A stretch of DNA of 50,780 nucleotides from Conidiobolus incongruus B7586 (lineage: Eukaryota > Entomophthoromycota > Entomophthoromycetes > Entomophthorales > Conidiobolaceae). The stretch covers positions 1 to 50,780 of the forward strand of contig JNEM01015275.1 in the NCBI GenBank assembly GCA_000697335.1, written 5' to 3'. How positions within the stretch are numbered: the first letter of the stretch is position 1; the number at the start of each line of letters is the position of its first letter. The notes beneath the pieces are model-generated. The model was not told where the DNA came from and did no database searches. It saw nothing but the letters and a program-made list of their open reading frames with translations. Position numbers and translations under genes: made by a program. Of this stretch, positions 21,901-33,416 are shown piece after piece.

Positions 21901-23850
21901 ATAAAAAGCAAAAACTAAAAACTCGCAATATAATTGTGGATAGATATTTACACTCTCTGCAATAATTTCATTAATATCCACCAATATGACATCTTTAAAA
22001 GTACTGATATTAACTAAATCTCTCAAATCAAATATCAATTTATTCTCATAATAAAAAATTGTAACCTAACCATTTAATTATTTAATTAATTAATTAATTT
22101 AGAAATTTTTGATAAAATTAAAATCCATTATCAAATCATTTTTTGAGGTATTTTATATAGTAAAATTTTTACAAATATTAAATTTTTCAAAGTTCCGGAT
22201 TTGATTATAGTGTTTACTTTATTTGGAAAATGATTCTTGAATTGATCAGGTTTAAATAAGTTAAAATTGTTAAAAATGGAAATAATTGTGAAAACAATAT
22301 GAAATTTAAACTCCAAAATCTGGAAAGATATTATCTTAACTAATATAGGAAAAATTTTGGACCATTAAAAAGGAAGCTAAAATTGAAATATGTTACTAAA
22401 AATGTGAATGTAAATTGAAATGATAATTAAAAGAAATATTAGTTTAGAGTAATATATATATATTAAGATATGATCAAAATATGTTGAATTTTGGTTCATT
22501 ACAAAAAAATTAATTAAATATAATTAAAATTAGATTATCCAGTATTAATAAATGAATTTAAATTTCTAGTTTTTGTTATCAATAAAGGTAATTTTGAGGA
22601 TAATATTTTTAATGAGTGGTTGTTAAATTAATATTGAAAAATTTATTTAATTATTTGATAAATATATTTTATCATTCCTTTATTGCACTGAGCCTTGATT
22701 TTTGAGAATATAATTATGTACCCTCAATTATTATACTCGTATGGTCACAAGAATTTGTTTTATTATTTGTTGTCTGTTCAATTATGATCAATATTGCTAT
22801 TGGTCAAAAGGACAGGAGTCAAGAGAAGTATAATGGTATTGAAGTATTTGTAATATTCCGTTAAATTTAACTTGACTAATAATAAATCTAAATTTAATCT
22901 TATTAATATATAGCAGAAGTCATATTCAATTTATCAATACATATTAAAACAGAAAAATTTTTGTTATTAAAATAATTTAACCGATTAAAATTTAAATACT
23001 TTGAATATTAGTTGAAATTAGTTCCTTTGGCGTTGGCAAAGAAAATCTATCAATTTGTATATAAATTTTTAATCTTTTAGGCTATATTGCAAATATCGAC
23101 TGGGCAACCATTGGTAATTAATAATACTGAAGAAATAATTTATAGCACTTATAATTCGTATTAAGCGTAAATTATTTTAGTTTTATTTAAAGTCTAATAC
23201 TTTGCAATTGGGGAAGGATGAGGTTATTAAAACCCATAGATTCTCATTTAACAAGGTTAGTCAGGTGAAATTATCAAGCTGCATAAATGATAATGGATAT
23301 GGTTGGAAGTTAACATTAAATAATTAATAAGAATTTGAGTTATTTTTTTTTTCAAAATTTGAATTTTTAATTTACGCCAAATGAATAAATTCATGTTACA
23401 TCAATAAATGTGATTTATTATTACAGGTTCCTTTGATTTTATTCATGTACAGTTTATCATTAAATCATACTTTGAAACTAATTCTTCAAATGCAATAGTA
23501 GGTGTATTTGAGTAATTGCTGACTTTTATAATATTTTGTTTTATCATAAATCAAGTATTAGCATTAAAAGCAAGTATAAACAGATAATTGAAATTAACAA
23601 TTTTGAAAGGTACAATTACCCCACCATTCCATTATATTTAATACATAATTATTTATTAACATTAACAAATAAAATGAGCTATTTTGCCCATTCGACCAAT
23701 CATAACTCCTCAATTTCTAGGAGAAAGGAGGCACGAGAGTGGTAAACTTGGCTTCAAAATTTTTACATTTGCTACCTAAATGATCCACCAAAATGAATAT
23801 TAATTATCAAGTTACACACATAATATCCTCCTAGCTCTAACCCCTATTCG
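18980..23850. other. Gene desert, about 4.9 kb
   Basis: Extremely AT-rich, with short TA runs (for example near 19352-19371) and a TTAA-repeat stretch near 22076-22100. Frames at 21826-22038, 22131-22316 and 23536-23745 are stop-poor by chance and have AT-driven composition. A slightly less AT-rich stretch at 21290-21730 has no coding potential I can follow. Confidence 0.5.
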
Positions 23851-23858
23851 TATATAAA
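23851..23858 (+). promoter_or_regulatory. Probable TATA box of the tyrosinase gene
   Basis: TATATAAA stands in a locally less AT-rich stretch 206 nt before the tyrosinase ATG. If used, the 5' UTR would be about 170 nt. Confidence 0.4.
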
Positions 23859-24063
23859 GGGATATAGGCGTATGTTATATGGAATTAATTTGAATAGCTG
23901 ATATTTAACATTTTTTTGACTAACGATTGATTCGTTAACATATTGGTCTTTAGTTCTTGTTTTGACTTTGATTAGTTCTGTTGTTTATCAGTTTGATTAT
24001 TGATTCACTTGTATTGAATTGATCTTTTAATTAATTTTCAGATTACCTAATATATCAGTCACC

Positions 24064-25659
24064 ATGCAAATTCCTTACTTTTTGATGCTTTCATTAGGCT
24101 TGGTTATGGGCCAACAATATCAACAAGTCTTGACTCAATGTGATCAAGTAATTCAAAGAAAGAGCTTGCATTCAATGTCTCAAGATGAAATTGATAGATT
24201 TGTTAAAGCTGTTTACAAAGTAAACGAGGATTCCGGTATTTGGGGTCAATATGCTGCACTTCATGCAAGCGTTTATCCTCAAGTCCATGTCAATCCTAAA
24301 TTCTTGCCATGGCACAGAGCATTCGTGCGTGCTATGGAAATCGAGCTTCAGAAAAAGGATCCCTTAGTCACCATTCCTTACTGGGATTGGACCACCTATT
24401 CCCAAAATCCTGAAAACGATCCCATTTTCACTGATCGTATTGCTGGAGGTGACGGTGATCAAGGCAATAATGACTGTATCAAGAACGGCCAATTTACCAA
24501 CTTAACTGTTACTTACACCAATTCCAACTCTGGTACTAGATGTATTAAGAGAAGAATGACCAAGAAGGACGCCAATGGATTGGTTTGGACTTCTCCCGAT
24601 ACCCTTGACCGCCACACTTTGAACAGTAAGAGCTTCAAGGATTTCTCAGAAGCTTTGGAACAGGGATCTCACGGTATTATTCACAACTGTATTGGGTCTG
24701 AATTTGCTGGTCACGCCAGTCCTAATGATCCCATTTTCTTCCTTCATCACGGTTTTATCGATAAATTATGGTATGATTGGCAAAAGAGAAATCCTAATTT
24801 GGCCTCTGATTACAGTGCCAATCCTAATGAACCTCTTGATCCTTTTGGTGCAACCGTATCTGATGTTTTCGATACTACCAAATTATGCTACTCCTATCCT
24901 GAAGATAAGTTCAGGTGGACTGTTGATGGCGCTCAACCTACTCCTGCTGCCACTACCACTACTCCTGCTGCCATTCCCACATCTGCTCCTATTGCTCCCG
25001 ATAATAACAATCCTGCTCCTTTACCCATCCCCTCATCTCAACCTGCTCTCAATCCAACCACTAGTCCAGCTGTTCAACAACCTCCTGAATCTACTGTTGC
25101 TGTTCCACCTTCAACTCAAGCCCCAGTCCCAACCACCATTCCTGTTGCTCCTATTCCAACCACCACCGTTGCCTCCACTACCACTATTGCTCCTCTTAAC
25201 CCTCAACCTAATGCCAACGGTACTACCCCTATTTTCAACAGACGTACCTACAATGCCGCTGTTCCCGAAGCTTATCAAGTCAAATGTCGCTCTGCTAAAG
25301 AACGTGCTAAATATGATGCTTGGTACGTCACTCACGACATCAATGCCCCTAGCGCTGATGACAGAACCGATTTGACTCGTATCCGTATTCCAACTCAGCT
25401 TTCTGACGACTTCATTAAGAGATGGGGTTATGATCACAAGAAGGTTAGACAAATGGAACGTCAAGTTGCTCTCTGGACTCACGAAATCAACAGCGACCCC
25501 AATCATGTCTCTCCCGCCGCTTTAATCAATTTCCCCAAGTTCAACCCCAAGTTGAAGAAGGAAAACTGCGGCTGCAACAAGAATAAGGCTACCACCACTC
25601 AACCCCAACCTCAACCCACTGGCTATCCCGTTGCCGGCTATCCTGTCAAGCAATATTAA
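24064..25659 (+). CDS. Secreted tyrosinase (type-3 copper oxidase) with Pro/Thr-rich linker and C-terminal region, 531 aa, intronless
   Basis: Tyrosinases oxidise monophenols and o-diphenols to quinones, leading to melanin or cross-linking. A signal peptide is visible (MQIPYFLMLSLGLVMG, cleavage likely before QQ). CuA ligands are His67, His75 and His84 (HVNPKFLPWHRAF). CuB ligands are His203 and His207 (HGIIH) with the His228-229 pair (DPIFFLHHGFIDKLW). Conserved PYWDW is at 105-109. After the catalytic domain (to about 290) comes a linker of about 100 residues rich in Pro, Thr, Ala and Ser (about 291-392), likely O-glycosylated. A charged C-terminal region follows (WYVTHDINAPSADDRTDLTR), then a Cys pair CGC and a Gln/Pro tail. 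The gene stands alone between two deserts and is C-rich at third positions. Confidence 0.93.
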   Translation: MQIPYFLMLSLGLVMGQQYQQVLTQCDQVIQRKSLHSMSQDEIDRFVKAVYKVNEDSGIWGQYAALHASVYPQVHVNPKFLPWHRAFVRAMEIELQKKDPLVTIPYWDWTTYSQNPENDPIFTDRIAGGDGDQGNNDCIKNGQFTNLTVTYTNSNSGTRCIKRRMTKKDANGLVWTSPDTLDRHTLNSKSFKDFSEALEQGSHGIIHNCIGSEFAGHASPNDPIFFLHHGFIDKLWYDWQKRNPNLASDYSANPNEPLDPFGATVSDVFDTTKLCYSYPEDKFRWTVDGAQPTPAATTTTPAAIPTSAPIAPDNNNPAPLPIPSSQPALNPTTSPAVQQPPESTVAVPPSTQAPVPTTIPVAPIPTTTVASTTTIAPLNPQPNANGTTPIFNRRTYNAAVPEAYQVKCRSAKERAKYDAWYVTHDINAPSADDRTDLTRIRIPTQLSDDFIKRWGYDHKKVRQMERQVALWTHEINSDPNHVSPAALINFPKFNPKLKKENCGCNKNKATTTQPQPQPTGYPVAGYPVKQY

Positions 25660-28019
25660 TTACCGCCACCCATTCCCCCTATTACTCCCTCCATTATTTA
25701 ATCTAATCGATTAATTCAAGTTAATAGTTTTTCATTTTAACACTTATTTAATAATAATAAAATTAATTTAATAATTAATAATTTGAATTTTTATTTTTTT
25801 TAGATTTAGAAAAATTTAAATCTCAAAAATATTTTATTAATTTTATTACTATTATTATTATTATATCTAATTTTTTTCATTGATCCTTAAAAATATTAAT
25901 TTACTTGAATTGAAAATTGACTCATATAATAGCTAATTTGTTATTATTTTAAAATTATACCTCAAAATCAAGTTATTTGTAATAACTACTTTATTATTTC
26001 ATTATAATATATATATATATATCTATATTATATCTCAATTTTTATAATGAATTTTTAATTTTTTAACTATAATTTTCAAGTTTATACTTAAATCCAACAG
26101 ATTTCTACTTATTTTTTTAATTTGAATTTACTCATTAGTATAAAAAAACAAACCTGAGAGAGTCAAGTAGCTATAGCTTATTAATTATATAATATCATAA
26201 TATATATAGCCTTTTACATCTTAAACAATAGTATGGTAATCTTTGATTTTAATTTTTATTTAATTATAGGTTATTGATTTTACTTCAGATTAATAATATT
26301 GAAAAATAAAATAATTTATTACTTGTTAATAAATATTTCCAATAAAAGTAATATAATCTATTTTTAAAATTCAAACTACTAAAGTATTCAATATTCCTCA
26401 TAATTTGAGTACATTAGGGGATTTAAATTCACGAATTTTAATAGAAAATTGTATCAAAATAGAAATTAATATACTTGAATCAAGTAAGCAATTACTAACT
26501 TATTGAAAATTGAACAAATTACAAGATGTGAGTCTAAATAGATTTTTTTGAGGAAAATATAATATTAATATATAAAATCAAAATGTATTCTTATTTCTAT
26601 TGTATTGATTTGGTATGTAATATTGAATTTTTTTTCCTAATTTTAATATTGATTTATTGGAACAAGAAATTTGAAATTTGTTTTTGATTTGGAAATATCA
26701 AATATCAAATGACCAGTTTTGGTAAAGATATTAAAACACTGTTATCAAATAGATTGTACAAATAATATTGATAAAATTTGCAAGTTTTATAATTTTATGA
26801 ATATCAGATATTTTGATTAGAGGAACTGATAATTTTTAACGAGTTAAGTTTTCAATAGTTTTTCATCCTTTAGTATAATTGATTATCATCTTAGATTCAC
26901 CAGATTTTGTTTTTGTTTCCAAGTTAGAAATATTAAATTAAAAATTATCACAATCTCTTATATTTTATAACTTATCAATATAATAATATTCCTATTGTTA
27001 AATATATAGGGGTATAGTTTTTGTTTGCTAAAAAATAATAGCTCTTAAATTAATAAAATGATCATTTTTACTATTATAGATATTTGATTTAAAATAATAA
27101 TCTTTTTATAATATTCAATCAATTAATTTTATTAATCGTAAAAATATCAAATTTTGCTCAAGCAAAGAAATAATATAATATTAGTTAAGAAATATTTTGA
27201 TACTTTTGGATATTTATATTAAGTTAAATTCAAGTGTAATATTATTTCAAATTACAAACCAAGATTTGTATATAGCATTAATTAAATCAATATATAAATT
27301 ATGTTAAAAAATTTTAATAGCATTGTAGAAAATAATACAGTAATAGTATTTTGAAGTAAGAGCATATAGTTATGGGACTGAAAATCGGATTTATGGTTAA
27401 TTATTTATTTTGGTATATATTTTAGCTTGATTTGTTGAACAATTGATTTAAAAGTTGAGAATTCATGATATATATATATATTTGAAAATTGCTAAATGAT
27501 AAAGTTAAATAGAGTCATCTAATCGTCAAAATAAGTAAACTATATTTTATAAAAATATTAAAAATATTTTTTTAGTAGTTGTAGAATTAATACACTATGA
27601 ACTGCCATATAATTAAATATAAATGTTATTGTCAAATAAATCGTATTACTCATAAATCAAAGTTGGATAATTTTGATATTTATTTTTTTATAATATAAAA
27701 TGATAAATAGATGATATAAATATATTGTATGTATTCAAAGTGAGGGTTATTTCAATATGAATGCTGTTCTTAATTAATTAACTGAGATCATTCAATATGA
27801 AATATTTAAATAAAATTAATAAATCAAAATAATAGCTCTATTTCAAAAAATATTTACTTGAAAATAGAAAAGTTTCAGATCAAATTCAATTATGGACATC
27901 TCCTTATATGATGATTATTTTTGTAATTAAATTTAAATGACATTATTGTAAATAACTTTGTTGTGTTTTATAATAAGTTTTGTAATGATCGTTGTTAGAA
28001 AAGTACTCGAAATACGATT

Positions 28020-28320
28020 TAGTACATTGTTTATTAATCCTGTTCTTCAACTTGTTGGGATTGGATGTCTTAAAATTTACCCTTGAGACGTTATAGCAGA
28101 ATATCTAGAAAAAACTCCTTTTCTATTCTTGTCACTTTTAGGTTTAAATAATTCATCCAATGAGTGACATAGGATTTGGTTTAATTCTAATAAAAGGAAT
28201 TACAGAAGAACATTCGATTATAGACCATCATAACCACTAAGATTGAGGTGTAATATTTGCATGATTATCGAATTGAGACGGAGGGGTGTTTTTGAAATAC
28301 CACAGTATCTCCAATGATAT
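28020..28320 (-). pseudogene. Possible decayed coding fragment, family unknown
   Basis: Within the desert this 300-nt stretch has clearly higher GC. One minus-strand frame shows peptide-like text, such as GDTVVFQKHPSVSI and THWMNYLNLKVTRIEKEF, interrupted by several stops in that frame. No family is recognised, so this could be chance. Confidence 0.2.
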
Positions 28321-29222
28321 ATATTTTAAAATTGAATTTTAATAATCCAATAAAATATTAAATATAGTATTCCAATTATATAATAATCAATCTTTTTTAC
28401 CTGATATTATATTGACAAAAATTAGAATTAACCCTCAGCAGATTGTGCGATCCAAGACTGGGTCACAAGTTTTAGAATTAATTTTTAGAAGTGATTTGAA
28501 ATGAATAAATTGAATTATGATCAATGATGGTATAACATTAAAATTAATAGATAGAGGTTGTGTAAAACTTCCTCTGAGAAGTATATACATCTAATAAAAT
28601 ATCAAAAAAATAAATTCATTTCTTTTTTTGCTTAAATTTTCGAATCATATATTTAATATAATCATGAGTATATTGAATTCACTCAATCTTTCCTTATAAA
28701 TATAATAATGAAATAGAGTGACATATATATTTCAAAGATTTGAACAATTTCCCGCAATTTCTAAAGGGTTAATTGAATTGTTTTGATAAGTTAGTTATTT
28801 TTATACTTAAATTATTACTAATATATTATTAATAAAAGATTTAAATTAAAATATTAATATAATCTAGAGATTGTTCATTAACATAAATTAGATAGAAATT
28901 GTTCAATATATTATCAAATATTCAGTATAAACCATAGTTTATAATCATATTTAATCAGTATATCATTTCATAAGTATATTAATGTAATATTGTAAACAAG
29001 AAAACCATTATATATTTATTGAATTATTACATTATATAATATCGTTTAATGATTTTATTTAGACATATTAATCAATATTTAAATAGTTTTTCATTGGTCA
29101 ATATCAGATTCATTTTATGTACTATCATTTATTGAATTTGAGTTTGTGAAATGGATATAAATTTTCTTGATTATATTGCAAGTAAAAAAATTCAATTAAT
29201 TCCATTCAATTAATTTTTGACT

Positions 29223-29230
<8 letters not shown>

Positions 29231-29273
<43 letters not shown>

Positions 29274-29278
29274 TTTTT
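29231..29278. repeat. (TA)24 microsatellite
   Basis: An uninterrupted TA dinucleotide repeat of 48 nt, the longest in the window. Confidence 0.95.
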
Positions 29279-30669
29279 TTTCAAAAGCTTAAATTATTCT
29301 TAATAATTCAATTCTTAGTTTCTGAAAAATATATTGCTTATTTTGAACAAGATATTATCAATTCGTTCAATTTATGAATCATTATTTCGAATATATATTT
29401 TATAATGATGAAAGTTATGTTATTAATATCCATAATAAAAATATCTATTATTAATTATAATATATACTCTTAATCAAAAATAAAATGGATTTTGTCAATC
29501 TCAATTTTATATATTTCACTAAATTTAATTGAATGAATTGTTTATAAATTTAAACACCTGATTAAATATCACTCATGTTAAGATGGCCAAATTATCTATA
29601 GCATATTTGTATTCAACATTTTTCTATTGGTTATAACATATTACAAATTACTTTGTAGTATTTTTTATTAAAAATTTGAATATTATTTAATAATTCATAA
29701 TAAGTATCTTAATTATATTCTAAATATTTATTATCGGATATATAACTTCATATATGATTATAATCAAGTCAATATTTATAAATGCCTTATAAGTATGATT
29801 TTTATACCATCTTAAAATAGAAATATTAACTAATAATATATTTATAAGTGAAATTTAATATAGGAATATATAATATTAGAGTATCTAATCTATAGTGAAA
29901 TGAGCTAGAAACAGCCTATCAAGTACAAAAGTATATATGAAATTTATACTTTTATTTATCAAAATCATATTTAGCAAATATAAATTATTAATATCTATAT
30001 TGAACAAACTAAAATTAGTCAAGCTAAAAATATCTTAGAACATAATATATATTTCTGATTCAAATATAAAGCTAAACCATATATGATATAATTATAAAAT
30101 AAATTAACTATTGAAATATTAATTATATATTAACTTAATATTTGGACATTAATTCTATTACATAATATGATAAAACAAAATTTAAATTTAAATAATAATA
30201 AGGTCATTATTATGCTTGAAGAACTATTTAAAATAACAAGATTCAAAGTCTTATAAAAATGCCTAATTTTATACATGTATCACTAATAGGAGAAACATTA
30301 TAAAAATTTAAATTAAGCACAAAATACAACTTTAAATTTTGGATTTCTATTGATCAGAAATATTATGTGTATAGGATTAAAATAAAGAATATTCAACTTG
30401 ATATTTCATGAAATATTATAATGAGTTAACTTTATTGGAATTCGTAATATGTATTATAAGCAAAATTGATACATTTAATTGGGAAATTCCAAAGTAATCT
30501 GTTCAAAAAATGATAGAAATTTGAAATTAAAAATGCCAATAATACAAAAAATTATATCCGTCAAATAATTTTATAGTGATAATGTATGTTTTGTCATTTA
30601 AAAATAACTATCAAAAATTTTCTTACAGTTAATCTATATTTTTGTTGAATCATTTTGCATTAATATATA

Positions 30670-30699
30670 ATTAAATTAAAAATTAAAAATTAAAAATTA
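30670..30699. repeat. Short 7-nt tandem repeat
   Basis: About four copies of a 7-nt AATTAAA-type unit in a row within the desert. Probably slippage. Confidence 0.6.
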
Positions 30700-33247
30700 T
30701 GTGTATTATTAATAGAAAATTCTTTTGATATTTGTATAAATATATTATAAATTACTTAATGCAATTATATTAAAATAATTTCTAAATTTATGCATTATTT
30801 GATCTACTCTATTTTAATATTATTGTATTATATTCATAAAACTCAAAACTATTCATTCATCAAGTTCTATGATATATGTTTTTAGTTTTGAATGATATGT
30901 AAAAATTGGGGTTAATTATTAAAAAATTTATCAAATGATTTAAATTATAATTATAATATACATATAAACTAAAATTTTTAAAATAATAAATTTATATTAA
31001 ACTACCTAATTATATCATTATGACAATATTGGTTATTATGCTATAATTGTCTCAAGCTCCCGATTTGATATTATTCAGTCTTAAAATAATTTTCAGCTAT
31101 AAATCATATTTATGCCATGTCAAATAAAAAAATTCAAATATATAATATTATTTGATTTTTTTACTTTATTATATGTTTTATATAATAGCAGATCAAAATA
31201 AACAAGCTTAGATGTGTAGTATTTTTGGTTAATTATATGGATAGTGAAATAAGTAATCAGACAAATATTGTAACTATTGATTTAAGTGTATATCTTAATC
31301 TTGAAGATAATATAGAATGAGTTAGTATACGTTTAAAGATTTCTTATAACTGGTTAAACTATTTCAATGAATATACTATTAAATGCCCTATGTATTATCC
31401 TAATACTGCTTGATAAGTAAAAAAAATCGAATAAGTTCGTTAATCGAACCTTTGAGAAAAAAAATATCAAAAACATAAATTTATAAAATTTTAACCTAAT
31501 TTAAACAACAAAAGGATTGATAATTATAAAGATATTAGTTAAATATCGATATCATGCTACACTGAGTTTTTTATTACTTAATCAAATAGCATAATTATCA
31601 AATATGAGGAATTTCGGATACTTTAAATTATCAATATTTTAATCATGATACAAAGCCGAAACTTTAAACATGATAATTCCATAATAGTATAAATTGGATA
31701 ATCATAATTTTAAATTTCAAAATTATAAATATTCTTGAAATTGAAAACAATTAATTTCCATGCCATTAAATTATATTTGGATCCATTATGACCAATTATT
31801 AATGATGATGTATCATTTGATCAAATTTTTTAAAAATTGTATATTTATATTTTTCCTTTGATATATAACATTAATCAGGATATAAAAATATTTAAATAAT
31901 AATCTTATAGTTGTTTCATTAAATATTCATAATATATAACAATAAAAATTAAAATTTGATTATTATTTAACTAATTAATCCTTTTTGTAAAAAAATAAGT
32001 TAAAGGGGTTATATTTTATAATTGATGAATAAAATGCAAATTTCATTATAAAACTCAATTTTTGAAGTTTATACCTCTTTTTGACTATATGTAGTAATAT
32101 TCGGTGTAAACGTGTTGTAATATCATATTATTTTGATTTTATTATCAATTTCTATTGTAAGGAAATTTATCTTTTTAGTGGCTTATAGCCTTTTGTTTTA
32201 TTATATATTAAAGGTATTCTAGCAATTATTTATGTTATTGATCTAAGATCAATACCCATGATTATCAGTTGATAAAACCTATTATTACATATATAACATG
32301 CATGTTCAAAAGTTATATATTGAAATAACGACTTCTTAATACTAATATTTCATAATAAACCAATTATAAATTCAAAGCTCACATAATTATGAAATAAATA
32401 TTTAAAATTATATATTTTTAAACTTTTTTATTTATATATTCGATTATACCCGAAGTGAATTAAGATGAAAATTAATATAAGCTACAATCGAAAAATGATA
32501 TTGAATCAAGTAAATCAACATCAGAGCACATATTTTAGTTGATAATTAAATTATACAAAATATGAAGAAGTATATCAAAAGACATAATATGAATATGCTC
32601 AAATACAGTAGAATATATATTAGGATTCCATTACATTATATCAGATTTTCAAGCATAACAAAGATAATTTACTGATAAATGAATAATATCCCAATTGATA
32701 TTCGGATTAAAAATTGACTTGTGTTCATGATTTTGATTAGCAGGTGTTGGATAATGGTTTAAACTGTGAAATAAAGTAGTGATTAAATAGTCCGGTATTC
32801 ATGTCATATTGTCAAATCAAATTCTAAATGGATTGATATTCGCGAATATTTATCTATTTTAGCAACTTAACTTTGTTTATTGAATGTGCATCTATTCCAC
32901 AATATTCCTATCCTATTCCAATAAAATTTCGGTTATGAACATGGAATTCAGAAATTACAAGTCATGAGTTGGCAGTGTGCAATATGGAGTTATTCAGAAT
33001 TATGATTGATCTGAGTATTTTGATGAATTTTAACGGTAAGCCACCTTTAACCATCAGCCTTATACACCATTCATTAATCCGAAATTTGATTTTGAAAAAA
33101 ATCGAGGTGACAGTTTTCTCCAAATTAAAAATCTGATTAAATTTAAATGCATAATTGTGATTGGTGGATTATCATGTATACGTATCAGTGTAAGCGGTTA
33201 TTGTAACTTGGAGAGTCCCATCATCACCTTTTCAAAGTAATCCCTTC

Positions 33248-33256
33248 TATATATAG
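33248..33256 (+). promoter_or_regulatory. Probable TATA box of ATP-citrate lyase
   Basis: TATATATAG stands in a CT-rich context (CCCTTC...) 161 nt before the start codon. The DNA between it and the ATG is pyrimidine-rich, as expected of a strong fungal 5' leader. Confidence 0.4.
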
Positions 33257-33416
33257 ATTCTCACACCTTAGCAATTCAACTTTGTTAACCTTTGTTTCTT
33301 TCATTATCTAATTTCTATTGCTCCCATTGCAAAAGTTGACTAATCTCAGTCTGTTTATAGTCCTTTACTAACTCCTTTATTCATATTAATTTTTAATATA
33401 ACATTTATTTTTAATC

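Larger units (their letters stand above)
25660..33247. other. Gene desert, about 7.6 kb
   Basis: The longest gene-free stretch in the window, AT-rich throughout. It contains the 24-unit TA microsatellite at 29231-29278 and a 7-nt tandem (AATTAAA type) at about 30670-30699. The interval 28020-28320 is less AT-rich and may be a decayed coding fragment (see its entry). I see no intact gene, tRNA or transposon. Confidence 0.5.

Noticed and set aside
23536-23745. 69-codon plus-strand frame upstream of tyrosinase
   Set aside because: Low-complexity AT-driven composition (Ile, Asn, Tyr, Lys), no recognisable motif, and it lies in the promoter region.
25111-25506. 131-codon minus-strand frame over the tyrosinase linker
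   Set aside because: Antisense shadow of a Pro/Thr repeat region (reads as Gly/Ser/Trp repeats).
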